A stretch of 7,264 nucleotides of DNA from a bacterium. Lineage in GTDB: Bacteria > UBA9089. The notes beneath the pieces were generated by a model, which worked only from the letters and a program-made list of their open reading frames with translations, was not told where the DNA came from and made no database searches. This document shows, in pieces, positions 1 to 5,243 of the stretch. Position numbers and translations under genes: made by a program. The stretch lies in NCBI GenBank assembly GCA_003485015.1, contig DNCN01000045.1, positions 1 through 7,264 on the forward strand. Direction: 5' to 3'. Position 1 is the stretch's first letter; each line of letters opens with the position of its first letter.

Positions 1-45
1 GAGATGGCATGTAAACCAGGGGATGTTGTTGAGTTTGTTAATTAA
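1..45 (+). CDS. Possible C-terminal tail of an upstream gene (partial)
   Basis: Frame 1 is open from the window edge to TAA at 43-45 and reads EMACKPGDVVEFVN. This could be the last residues of a protein that begins outside the window. The fragment is too short to assign to a family. A chance open frame is equally possible. The stop lies just before a hairpin and the transposase remnant, which fits a gene end next to a mobile-element insertion. Confidence 0.2.
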   Translation, partial: EMACKPGDVVEFVN

Positions 46-49
46 CTCC

Positions 50-78
50 TTGATAAGAATATCAAATCCCGATATAAT
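50..78 (+). promoter_or_regulatory. Near-consensus sigma-70 promoter with overlapping hairpin
   Basis: TTGATA (50-55), a 17-nt spacer and a perfect TATAAT (73-78) form a strong promoter match. The -35 is also the left arm of a 6-bp hairpin, TTGATA-AGAA-TATCAA (50-65). The predicted transcription start is about 84-86, on top of the ATG at 85 that opens the transposase remnant. It was probably the left end of an IS200/REP-type element. It may still fire rightward into non-coding sequence. Confidence 0.5.
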
Positions 79-84
79 GATTCT

Positions 85-126
85 ATGCCGAGACAAGCAA
101 GAATTGATCTCCTAGGAAATATTTAG
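85..126 (+). pseudogene. 5' remnant of a Y1 (REP-associated/IS200-like) transposase
   Basis: ATG at 85 opens MPRQARIDLLGNI and then TAG. MPRQARID is the usual start of REP-associated tyrosine (Y1) transposases, which normally continue with a PG and then a His-rich HUH region; these are about 150-300 residues long. Here it ends after 13 codons, and none of the HUH or catalytic tyrosine region is present. I read it as the left stub of a deleted element. No SD precedes the ATG, and the promoter at 50-78 is close enough that a transcript would be nearly leaderless. The assignment rests on one short motif. Confidence 0.45.
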
Positions 127-275
127 GGAAAGCGGAGGAACAGTTGAGGAGATACTTAAACAAGTCAATAAACTCAACAACGTCCCTTAATCTAGATAGT
201 GGAGCACCCTACTACTCTCTTCTACCTATGAGATCTGTGGGAAAAATTGGATTGAAGCCTAAACGAAAGTTAAGA
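127..275. other. Non-coding stretch downstream of nikO; small unassigned open fragment
   Basis: This separates the transposase stub from the 3' end of nikO. A second + frame is open from 116 to a TAA at 188-190 and reads EIFRESGGTVEEILKQVNKL and a few more residues. It has no start codon or SD, so it may be another piece of degraded coding DNA. From 191 to 275 I find no gene. The leftward strand after the nikO stop has no convincing GC stem plus T-run, so the end of the nickel operon transcript is not visible. Confidence 0.35.
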
Positions 276-1067
276 TTAACTGAGAAGACGGATAGAGAGA
301 GGGACCTCTAACCCATGGGACTCCAAAAGATCCTTATCTTTTAAAATCTCTTTTGGCTCTCCCTGGGCAATAATCTCTCCCTTATCTATAATGCTAACCT
401 TATCACAGAGCTCAAGGACCATCTCTAAGTCATGGGTAGCAATTATCTTGGTTCTCTTGAGAGATTTGAGGAATTGGATCAGATGCTTTCTTGCCCTTGG
501 ATCCAAGCTTATGCTTGGCTCATCAAGGATCAGTATCTCTGGCTGCATGGCCAGACAGGTGGCAATGGCAATCCGCTTCTTCTCCCCGAAGCTTAAGTGA
601 TGAGGGCATCGTCCTTCATACCCTTCCATCCCGACATCTCGGAGGCCCTTTTTTGCTAAGCACTCGATCTCCTCTCTTGAATGCCCCATATTGAGAAGCC
701 CAAAGGCAAGATCATCGAAGACGCTTGGCATAAAGAGCTGGTCATCAGGATCCTGAAAGACAATCTGGACTCGCCTCCTTATCTTTAAGAGATTACCGTT
801 ATTCATCGACATCCCACAGATTTCAACCTCGCCATTGCCTTTGAGAATTCCATTGAGATGGAGGAGCAGTGTCGTCTTTCCCGCCCCGTTTGGACCAATG
901 ATGCCAATGGATTCTCCTCTTTTGACCACAAGGGTAACACCATTCAAGGCACGGGTGCCATCAGGATAGGTATATTCCAAATCCCTTATATCTACGCCGT
1001 TAGAATATGTCCCGTGGTTTGATAGGGTCTTATCCCTTTTTTTGGGTCTTCTAACAGGGTTTATCAT
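276..1067 (-). CDS. nikO: ATP-binding subunit of a nickel ECF transporter (NikO/CbiO family)
   Basis: Cytoplasmic ATPase that powers import through NikM and NikQ. From the chosen ATG (263 aa) it has Walker A GPNGAGKT at about 58-65, a Q-loop in VFQDPDDQLF with Q105, the signature LSFGEKKR at 158-165 (an LSGGQ variant usual in CbiO/NikO), Walker B LILDEP at 179-184 and the H-loop histidine in ATHD at 212. All ATPase elements are present. The longest frame would begin at a TTG (1076-1074) overlapping the nikQ stop, but the SD GGAGGT at 1082-1077 directly abuts that codon and lies 9 nt before the ATG at 1067, so I place the start there. About 24 residues precede the ABC domain. It is the last gene of the leftward operon. 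The NikR box and the nikK/nikL partners favour nickel over cobalt. Confidence 0.93.
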   Translation of the reverse strand: MINPVRRPKKRDKTLSNHGTYSNGVDIRDLEYTYPDGTRALNGVTLVVKRGESIGIIGPNGAGKTTLLLHLNGILKGNGEVEICGMSMNNGNLLKIRRRVQIVFQDPDDQLFMPSVFDDLAFGLLNMGHSREEIECLAKKGLRDVGMEGYEGRCPHHLSFGEKKRIAIATCLAMQPEILILDEPSISLDPRARKHLIQFLKSLKRTKIIATHDLEMVLELCDKVSIIDKGEIIAQGEPKEILKDKDLLESHGLEVPLSIRLLS

Positions 1068-1072
1068 AACAT

Positions 1073-1789
1073 TCAACCTCCAATAGTTATAAAGATGGCG
1101 CAGGCAACAATCAAAAATCCTATGACTACATCCATTGGTCTGATTCTAAACTCCTCAAGGGTTTCTATCCTTCCGGTATATCCCCTCGAGATCATAGCGT
1201 AATATATCTTACTGGTCCTCTCGTAGGCCCGGATAAGGAGCATACCAATGAGGTGAGCCACTATCCTTAGACTTTGAATATTAAGTCGCTGATTGTGCCC
1301 TTTAGCCCTCACTGCAATAAACATTCGTCTTGTTTCGTCAAAGAAGACAAAGATATAACGATAGCTGAACATAAACAACTGAACAAGCTTATTGGGTACC
1401 CTAAGGCTCTGGAGGGCCTTTAGGGTCAGATCAAACCGGTCTGTCCCTATCATTGGAAAGATAAGAAGAACACAGGATATTGCCCGAAGGCCTATAAGGA
1501 GAGCCAACTTCAATCCTTCAACCGGATGATGGGTTAAGGGCATAATCAGAAAGAAGAAGAGGACAAAGACCAAAACCCACCTTAAATGGATAAAGATGAA
1601 AGAGAGTGGAAGCCTGGATAGGAAGATAAAGAAAGAGGCCACCAGGAACCCTAAAGAAACCATCCTGATATCGGAAGATAAAGCAATACAAAAGATTAAA
1701 GCGCCAATAGAGACAATCTTTACCCTTGGGTCACATCTATGAAAGACTGAGGAGAGATAGGCATATCTATCGATCTCTGGAAGATGCAT
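1073..1789 (-). CDS. nikQ: Transmembrane coupling (T) subunit of the nickel ECF transporter (NikQ/CbiQ family)
   Basis: Inner-membrane protein that couples ATP hydrolysis by NikO to the metal-binding subunit NikM. The 238-aa product is within the usual CbiQ size. An N-terminal DPRVKI (about 20-25), typical of ECF T components, is followed by several hydrophobic segments between about 25 and 115 and a last one at about 219-237. The two cytoplasmic coupling-helix motifs of the family appear as VRAKG (160-164) and SRGYTGR (201-207); these insert into grooves of the ATPase. ATG at 1789 has AAGGA 7 nt upstream. The 75 nt between this gene and the nikM stop (1790-1864) is the only notable gap in the operon. 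I see no clear internal promoter or terminator there, only a weak GGGG/CCCC pairing. Confidence 0.9.
   Translation of the reverse strand: MHLPEIDRYAYLSSVFHRCDPRVKIVSIGALIFCIALSSDIRMVSLGFLVASFFIFLSRLPLSFIFIHLRWVLVFVLFFFLIMPLTHHPVEGLKLALLIGLRAISCVLLIFPMIGTDRFDLTLKALQSLRVPNKLVQLFMFSYRYIFVFFDETRRMFIAVRAKGHNQRLNIQSLRIVAHLIGMLLIRAYERTSKIYYAMISRGYTGRIETLEEFRIRPMDVVIGFLIVACAIFITIGG
1077..1082 (-). promoter_or_regulatory. Shine-Dalgarno that sets the nikO start
   Basis: The - strand reads GGAGGT here, inside the last codons of nikQ. The spacer to the ATG at 1067 is 9 nt; to the upstream TTG at 1076 it is zero. This rules out the longer reading and places nikO just after the nikQ stop, with an SD inside the upstream gene. 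Confidence 0.75.
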
Positions 1790-1864
1790 CCTTTATTCCT
1801 TTAGATAATTATGGGGCGCAGATTCCAAGCTTCTCCTTCCCCACACTCTTTATCTACATTTATC

Positions 1865-2461
1865 CTAACAAATCTTGCATCCTATTATTTCAGGTCTTAC
1901 CTTCATTAAGAATGTGGACACAGATCCGCAAATGAGCCCCTCGATGACCATCACCGGAAGATGGGCCAGAATAGCTATTCTAACTACTCCAATAAATTCA
2001 CTTCCCGTGGTTACCAGAAGGATGGCCAGGATGAAGACCCCAAAGAGGATGCCACTTGCTCCACCTACAAATCCAGCCACAGATACATTCATCTGCCTGA
2101 TAAGGCTAAAGAACCACCAGCTTAAGATAGCTGGCAGGCCCATCATCAGTGCATTTGTTCCAATGGTGGTTATTCCACCATGTTGGAATAGAAGGGCCTG
2201 GAAGATAATGCCAACCAAGATAGAGATGAAGGCAACCGGCCCAAGGAGCATTCCCACCAAACCATTTAAGATAAGGTGAACACTCGTTGGCCTAAGGGGA
2301 ATATGAATTAGTGAGGCAACAAAGAATGCTGAGGTGATTATTGCTACCCTGGGAATATGCTCAGGTTTTAGCTTGTAGAGGCTAGCACCAGCGAGGGCAG
2401 TGGTAGCTACATAACCTCCTATCACAACAGGTGCAGATAGGACCCCGTCTGATATATGCAT
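1865..2461 (-). CDS. nikM: Metal-binding membrane subunit (S component) of the nickel ECF transporter, NikM/CbiM family
   Basis: Integral membrane substrate-binding subunit. It starts with MHISDG: in the structurally studied NikM, the N-terminal amine, His2 and a histidine in the SVHL motif coordinate the Ni ion. The counterparts here are His2 and His62 (TSVHLILNG). FQHGGITTIGTNALMMGLPA at about 92-111 is another family hallmark. At 198 aa it is a stand-alone NikM with no fused CbiN/NikN domain; nikK and nikL take that place in the operon. The start ATG lies one base after the nikL stop (TAAG-ATG), with AAAGGA 5 nt upstream, suggesting translational coupling. Closely related CbiM proteins carry cobalt; the operator and partners argue for nickel here. 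Confidence 0.92.
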   Translation of the reverse strand: MHISDGVLSAPVVIGGYVATTALAGASLYKLKPEHIPRVAIITSAFFVASLIHIPLRPTSVHLILNGLVGMLLGPVAFISILVGIIFQALLFQHGGITTIGTNALMMGLPAILSWWFFSLIRQMNVSVAGFVGGASGILFGVFILAILLVTTGSEFIGVVRIAILAHLPVMVIEGLICGSVSTFLMKVRPEIIGCKIC

Positions 2462-2462
2462 C

Positions 2463-3026
2463 TTAATCCTTTCTTTTGGTCATAAAATACAAAACTACCC
2501 CAAAGATACCAAAGATATAACCAATCCCACCTAAGAGATCCCTAAAGGATCCTTTCTCCTCTATCTTCTTAAGCCCTCTCATAATTGGCACTAATCTCTC
2601 ATCCAAAGAGGTCTCTATAATCTGCTTGATCGGCTCTAAACCGATCTCAGATGCTTCCCTGTGCCCTGTGCCCTGTACCCTGTCCCCTGCATCTAACAAC
2701 TCATCTGCGGAAATGGTGCAGGAATTTTTGTGACCCATAGAGGCGATAAGGACTATTTTTAAGGCAGATTTCTTTGGTGGTTTAAAATTAAATTGCCCTT
2801 CCTTATTGGTCTTTCCCTCCAACAACTTATTCCCTTGGGAGTCATAGACCTCAATTGTACCACCTTCTACCTTCCTTCCATCAGAGAAATAACTTTCTGT
2901 ATAAAGAGTATCGCCTTCTAAGTAGGCAAAGATATTCACCTTATGGGCAAAAGCAGGGGAAGCAAAGAGGATGAAGCAAAGAGCGAAGAGTAAAATAATC
3001 TGTGGCAATCTGTGGATGAAATTCAT
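2463..3026 (-). CDS. nikL: NikL-like accessory protein: exported domain with C-terminal membrane anchor
   Basis: A signal peptide of about 27 residues ends ASPAFA and is followed by HKVNIFAYLEGD, so the mature protein would begin with histidine. The exported part resembles a carboxypeptidase-regulatory/CopC-like beta domain (EGGTIEVYDSQGN, then TNKEGQFNFKPP). A linker leads to one membrane helix at about 163-182 and a short positive tail (TKRKD), placing the domain in the periplasm. NikL proteins occur with NikM, NikK, NikQ and NikO in place of NikN and are thought to assist the core transporter; the exact role is unsettled. The start overlaps the nikK stop by ATGA. The linker (about residues 112-125, GDRVQGTGHREAS) is encoded by a 7-bp minisatellite and is probably not structural. 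Naming rests on architecture and context. Confidence 0.75.
   Translation of the reverse strand: MNFIHRLPQIILLFALCFILFASPAFAHKVNIFAYLEGDTLYTESYFSDGRKVEGGTIEVYDSQGNKLLEGKTNKEGQFNFKPPKKSALKIVLIASMGHKNSCTISADELLDAGDRVQGTGHREASEIGLEPIKQIIETSLDERLVPIMRGLKKIEEKGSFRDLLGGIGYIFGIFGVVLYFMTKRKD
2655..2689 (-). repeat. 7-bp degenerate minisatellite inside nikL
   Basis: Five adjoining units on the + strand read TTCCCTG, TGCCCTG, TGCCCTG, TACCCTG and TCCCCTG. They share NNCCCTG, with variation confined to the first two bases. On the coding strand they give the low-complexity peptide GDRVQGTGHRE. Arrays of this CAGGGNN type are more usual between genes, so finding one within a frame is unusual. Thirty-five bases is not a multiple of three, yet the frame stays open to the C-terminal membrane helix. 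Confidence 0.8.
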
Positions 3027-3805
3027 CTCATATCCCTCACTTTTACCCAGTAGACAGCGCCGATCTCAACAGACTTCTCTTTGCCATCAGGCCCCTCAAT
3101 CTTATAGGAAGCCTCATTCAGGGCGGCAAAACCCCACCAGCCGGCCTTTGGCATGCAATAAGAGAAGACACCATCTTTATCTGCTTTGATTACCTGTGTG
3201 ATGTATGGGTCTGCCGGCGGTTTTATCTTACCATCCTTGTTGTAATATTCAACCTCTACTTCTGCATAAGGTACAGGTCTTCCTTTGACCTTGACCAGGC
3301 CGGTGAAGAGATTGCCTGTCCAGAGTCCGTAGGGTCGGGTCAACGGCACTATTTCTGTCTCCAGTCCAAGTTCCTCATCCCAACCTTCTTCAAGACCTAA
3401 AGCCTGCACGCATACCTTGGTGTAGTGGACGATAAAACAGTCCTCTGCTGGCTCCCAATATGGTTTAGGCTTAAGATAGAATGTATAGTCTCCAGGTCTC
3501 TTAATCTCATAGTTAGCCTCCCAGCAGGTAAATCCTTTCTCCTTCTTTGCCTTGAGTCTTTCAAGTAGGGTTACATTCTTGCCACTAATCCTTACCCCAA
3601 ACTGCTCAGGTTTATCCATCTCCATATAATGGCCCTCCATCGGATGGATGAACTTTACCTCCAGAGTAATCTCTCTCTTATCCTTCTGTCCCACAATATC
3701 ATCTGATGGAATAACCATTCCAAAGTGAGCGTTTGCCCATCCTTGCCACAAAAGTATAGCTAAAACGCTCATTGCAATAATCATCCCTTTTTCACCCCTT
3801 TTCAT
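3023..3805 (-). CDS. nikK: NikK-like periplasmic nickel-uptake protein (DUF4198 family)
   Basis: A signal peptide (MKRGEKG plus a hydrophobic core) ends WANA and is followed by HFGMVIPSDD, so the mature protein probably starts with histidine. DUF4198 proteins in nikMLQO loci show this AHFG start. HPMEGHYMEMDKP at 54-66 clusters two histidines and three methionines, plausible metal ligands. A later segment (KVKGRPVPYAEVEVEYYN, then KADKDGVFSYCMPKAGWWGF) looks like a CopC/transthyretin-type beta domain. The family is found with NikM and is thought to present nickel to the transporter in the periplasm. The longest frame begins at GTG 3838 inside the porin gene, but the ATG at 3805 has AGAGGT at 3815-3810 and gives a normal signal peptide, so I use it (260 aa). 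The gap to the porin stop is then 14 nt, and the 3' end overlaps nikL by 4 nt. Confidence 0.8.
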   Translation of the reverse strand: MKRGEKGMIIAMSVLAILLWQGWANAHFGMVIPSDDIVGQKDKREITLEVKFIHPMEGHYMEMDKPEQFGVRISGKNVTLLERLKAKKEKGFTCWEANYEIKRPGDYTFYLKPKPYWEPAEDCFIVHYTKVCVQALGLEEGWDEELGLETEIVPLTRPYGLWTGNLFTGLVKVKGRPVPYAEVEVEYYNKDGKIKPPADPYITQVIKADKDGVFSYCMPKAGWWGFAALNEASYKIEGPDGKEKSVEIGAVYWVKVRDMR

Positions 3806-3809
3806 CTTT

Positions 3810-3815
3810 ACCTCT
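3810..3815 (-). promoter_or_regulatory. Shine-Dalgarno that sets the nikK start
   Basis: The - strand reads AGAGGT, with GAGG 5 nt before the ATG at 3805. The alternative GTG at 3838 would add 11 charged residues ahead of the signal peptide and has no comparable site at the right distance. Confidence 0.65.
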
Positions 3816-3819
3816 TCCT

Positions 3820-4731
3820 TTAAAATTTTATGGCCCACTTGGCAAGGAGCTCATCCTTACCTTTGCCATCCTCTTCTTTCTTGGTGTGGCCATATTCTAC
3901 ACCCAGGGTAACCGCCTCAAAAAGGGTGTAATTGAGCCCAGCTCCAATCCTTGAGTCAGGTCTTATCCTGTCTTCATCATCATCGTTGAGCTTATCGTAT
4001 CTGACTGCCAGTTCTAAGGACTCGGTTGCCTGAAAGGCCAGCCCTACTGAGTAAGCAGAGGGCTTTGGGGCATTCTCTTCTCTTTTAGTTGCCACAATAT
4101 ACTCACCATCTAGGGTCATCTTTTTCCACACCATCTCAGTCATGACAGAGAGATCGGTATACCCAAGGACCTCATTATTCTTCACATCATGGTAAGACTT
4201 ATAGGAGGCACCAAAGGTGACCCCCTCTGTTGGCTTAAGAGAGATCTGAGCGGCCAAGGCCTCTGGATCTTTAAGGTCGCTTGAATCATAGAGCGCACAG
4301 CTAACCTCTACCTGCTTATGGGCATAACCACCGACCAGCCCAACCGCCTTTGTCTCCCAGGTCACCACCTTATTCTCCTTGGTCCAGGGATCGCTGATCA
4401 GATGAGAGTTGAAGACCCCAAAGGGCATGACCGTCTTCCCCATAGTAACAAAGAAGGGGAACTCGCTAAATCTCTCCAGGGTAATGGTTGCCTCATCAAG
4501 GGCTTCAGCCTCTGGAAGCCCATCTAACCTTAAGCCAATCCTTCCCGAAACCTTCTCGTTCAGTCTGGCCTTGAAACCCAATTCAATATCACCAGTCTTC
4601 AGATTACCCACCTCTTCCCCTATCTTCTCATAGCCTACCTCGATCAATCCTCCCACATTAACCTCGCTATCAGCGTAGGCCCGACAAGATAAAGTGAGTA
4701 GCACAGCAAGAAGAACGTCAAATCTTCCCAT
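3820..4731 (-). CDS. Outer-membrane porin-like protein, LbtU siderophore-porin family; likely nickel entry channel
   Basis: First gene of the nickel operon. The 303-aa product has a signal peptide with predicted cleavage after CRAYA (residue 20). The rest alternates polar and hydrophobic residues in short beta-hairpin-like stretches and ends in WAIKF, the C-terminal aromatic typical of outer-membrane barrels. FPFFVTMGKTVMPFGVFNSHLISDP (91-115) closely resembles the GK-x-x-x-PFG-x-F-x-x-H-x-ISDP segment of LbtU-type porins, a family named for siderophore uptake in Legionella. There is no TonB box or plug domain, so it should be a passive channel. Position directly behind a NikR box suggests nickel or a nickel chelate as cargo; that is inference. 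AGGAGG at 4745-4740 lies 8 nt before the ATG. Confidence 0.8.
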   Translation of the reverse strand: MGRFDVLLAVLLTLSCRAYADSEVNVGGLIEVGYEKIGEEVGNLKTGDIELGFKARLNEKVSGRIGLRLDGLPEAEALDEATITLERFSEFPFFVTMGKTVMPFGVFNSHLISDPWTKENKVVTWETKAVGLVGGYAHKQVEVSCALYDSSDLKDPEALAAQISLKPTEGVTFGASYKSYHDVKNNEVLGYTDLSVMTEMVWKKMTLDGEYIVATKREENAPKPSAYSVGLAFQATESLELAVRYDKLNDDDEDRIRPDSRIGAGLNYTLFEAVTLGVEYGHTKKEEDGKGKDELLAKWAIKF

Positions 4732-4739
4732 TCATCTTA

Positions 4740-4745
4740 CCTCCT
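4740..4745 (-). promoter_or_regulatory. Shine-Dalgarno shared by the porin start and a 5-codon overlapping frame
   Basis: The - strand AGGAGG is 8 nt from the porin ATG (4731) but only 4 nt from another ATG at 4735 in a different frame, which reads MNGKI and stops at 4718. The porin reading is supported by its signal peptide. Confidence 0.6.
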
Positions 4746-4758
4746 TTCATCTATCTCT

Positions 4759-4782
4759 CCACAAGGGATGAGTTCCCTTTGG
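4759..4782 (-). promoter_or_regulatory. Leader hairpin in the nickel-operon 5' UTR
   Basis: AAGGGA (4763-4768) pairs with TCCCTT (4774-4779) around a 5-nt loop, and three further pairs (4759-4761 with 4780-4782) extend it past one bulged base. It starts about 14 nt upstream of the porin SD, within a leader of roughly 145 nt. There is no T-run after it in the leftward direction, so it is not a standard terminator. It could stabilise the mRNA 5' end or modulate ribosome access. Confidence 0.4.
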
Positions 4783-4851
4783 ATATTTTTGGTTAACAGT
4801 TAGATCTTGAATTCGGCTTGACATTTGTGTTTTGGATTTTCGTGTAAAATG

Positions 4852-4878
4852 ATGTTACTTATTTCAAAAAGATAACAC
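4852..4878. promoter_or_regulatory. NikR-type nickel repressor operator
   Basis: ATGTTAC (4852-4858), 13 nt, ATAACAC (4872-4878). It matches the NikR motif GTGTTAC-N13/14-GTAACAC described for Deltaproteobacteria, with one mismatch per half-site and the right spacing. The core TGTTA/TAACA is a perfect inverted repeat. It begins 4 nt downstream of the -10 box of the leftward promoter and covers the predicted start of transcription, the classic position for repression. NikR binds such sites when loaded with Ni, shutting off uptake when nickel is sufficient. The nikR gene itself is not in the window. Confidence 0.75.
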
Positions 4879-4882
4879 TGAA

Positions 4883-4911
4883 TTTATAGCATGCTTTTTG
4901 GATAAAGTCAA
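4883..4911 (-). promoter_or_regulatory. Sigma-70 promoter of the nickel uptake operon
   Basis: On the - strand TTGACT (4911-4906), a 17-nt spacer and TATAAA (4888-4883), with TG one base ahead of the -10 (extended -10). Each hexamer matches consensus at five of six positions. The predicted start at about 4876 falls inside the NikR box. The leader to the porin ATG would be about 145 nt. Confidence 0.75.
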
Positions 4912-4932
4912 GTATTTTTTTACACTTTTTAA

Positions 4933-5082
4933 ATTAAGGTTGAGTGCTCTGTGAAGAGGCACCCATTTGGCACTGTGGGCACTGCAGCCTACTTCATCAA
5001 GATCGATATCTGTGACTACTGTCATATTATCTAGTCTGATAAGAATGAGCTTTCCATAGATTAGGATGCAGTAAAGACTTAA
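4933..5082 (+). pseudogene. Decayed ferredoxin-like fragment with in-frame TAG codons
   Basis: One frame reads IKVECSVKRHPFGTVGTAA, then YFIKIDICDYCHII, TAG, SDKNELSID, TAG, DAVKT, TAA. The pieces KIDICDYC and ELSID followed by DA look like parts of a bacterial 2[4Fe-4S] ferredoxin, where the first C-x-x-C and the 'S-I-D-x-D' turn before the second cluster stand at such places; the region between them appears deleted. There is no clear start codon with an SD (GTG at 4951 is the only candidate). I call it a probable relic of coding DNA, by resemblance only. It could also be chance. Confidence 0.28.
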
Positions 5083-5108
5083 ACTGATCAGGTGGTGTTA
5101 TTTTTTTA

Positions 5109-5138
5109 TTGACAAAAGATGGGGAAAAAGGGTAAGAT
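5109..5138 (+). promoter_or_regulatory. Candidate promoter P1 for the SPFH-lemA-M48 operon
   Basis: TTGACA (5109-5114, perfect), an 18-nt spacer and TAAGAT (5133-5138). The predicted start is near 5145, giving a leader of about 100 nt that would contain the inverted repeat at 5171-5212. Confidence 0.45.
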
Positions 5139-5156
5139 TTTGGCATACATTGATAA

Positions 5157-5185
5157 TTGACGGCTAACCGAAAAATAGGGATAAA
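5157..5185 (+). promoter_or_regulatory. Candidate promoter P2 for the SPFH-lemA-M48 operon
   Basis: TTGACG (5157-5162), a 17-nt spacer and GATAAA (5180-5185). The start would be near 5192, inside the inverted repeat at 5171-5212, so a repressor bound there would block it. It may operate in tandem with P1 or be the only real promoter. Confidence 0.4.
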
Positions 5186-5212
5186 AGGACAACGTTTTTA
5201 GCCCCTATTTTT
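5171..5212. repeat. Long inverted repeat upstream of the SPFH gene (operator or leader stem)
   Basis: AAAAATAGGG (5171-5180) and CCCTATTTTT (5203-5212) are perfect 10-bp complements. Inside them TAAAA (5182-5186) and TTTTA (5196-5200) can add 5 bp past a small asymmetric bulge, leaving a 9-nt loop. It could be an operator, since it overlaps the P2 -10, or an RNA stem in the P1 leader. The T-run lies within the right arm, so a weak bidirectional terminator for upstream transcription is also possible. Confidence 0.55.
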
Positions 5213-5243
5213 CCAACTACTGACTAATAGAGGGAGGTAAGAG

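Larger units (their letters stand above)
4732..5243. other. 512-nt divergent intergenic region
   Basis: From left to right it holds the porin SD, a leader hairpin (4759-4782), a NikR-type operator (4852-4878), the leftward nickel-operon promoter (4883-4911), a decayed ferredoxin-like fragment (4933-5082), two candidate rightward promoters (5109-5138 and 5157-5185) and an inverted repeat (5171-5212) before the SPFH gene. I see no intact gene and no known riboswitch. Confidence 0.7.

Noticed and set aside
1790..1864. Internal promoter or attenuator between nikM and nikQ
   Set aside because: Only a 5-bp GGGG/CCCC-type pairing with a long loop and no T-run is present, with no paired -35/-10 boxes.
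1875..2279. 134-aa + strand open frame inside nikM
   Set aside because: It is antisense to a well-supported nikM and its product has no recognisable fold; it is a shadow of the real coding strand.
4818..4848. Rightward promoter TTGACA with TGTAAA
   Set aside because: The 19-nt spacer and weak -10 make it poor, and no intact gene follows. It is kept only as a possible relic promoter.
4942..4950. CIRCE (HrcA) half-site GAGTGCT
   Set aside because: The partner TTAGCACTC is missing at the required 9-nt spacing on either side.
4920..5000. Possible cobalamin riboswitch upstream of a CbiMQO-like operon, prompted by the GGCACTG-TG-GGCACTG repeat
   Set aside because: No B12-box or conserved cobalamin riboswitch core is visible, and the region lies upstream of the promoter of the leftward operon, so it would not be in its transcript.
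5032..5064. TAG codons at 5032 and 5062 read as recoded amino acids
   Set aside because: No Pyl or SECIS-like context is visible, there is no proper start codon, and the frame ends soon after at TAA; pseudogene decay is simpler.
5084..5107. Terminator made of the palindrome CTGATCAG and the following T-run
   Set aside because: The 8-bp palindrome leaves no room for a loop and is separated from the T-run by other bases.
5091..5118. Second NikR half-site (GTGTTAT at 5095-5101)
   Set aside because: There is no matching right half-site 13-14 nt away; the following bases belong to the P1 -35.
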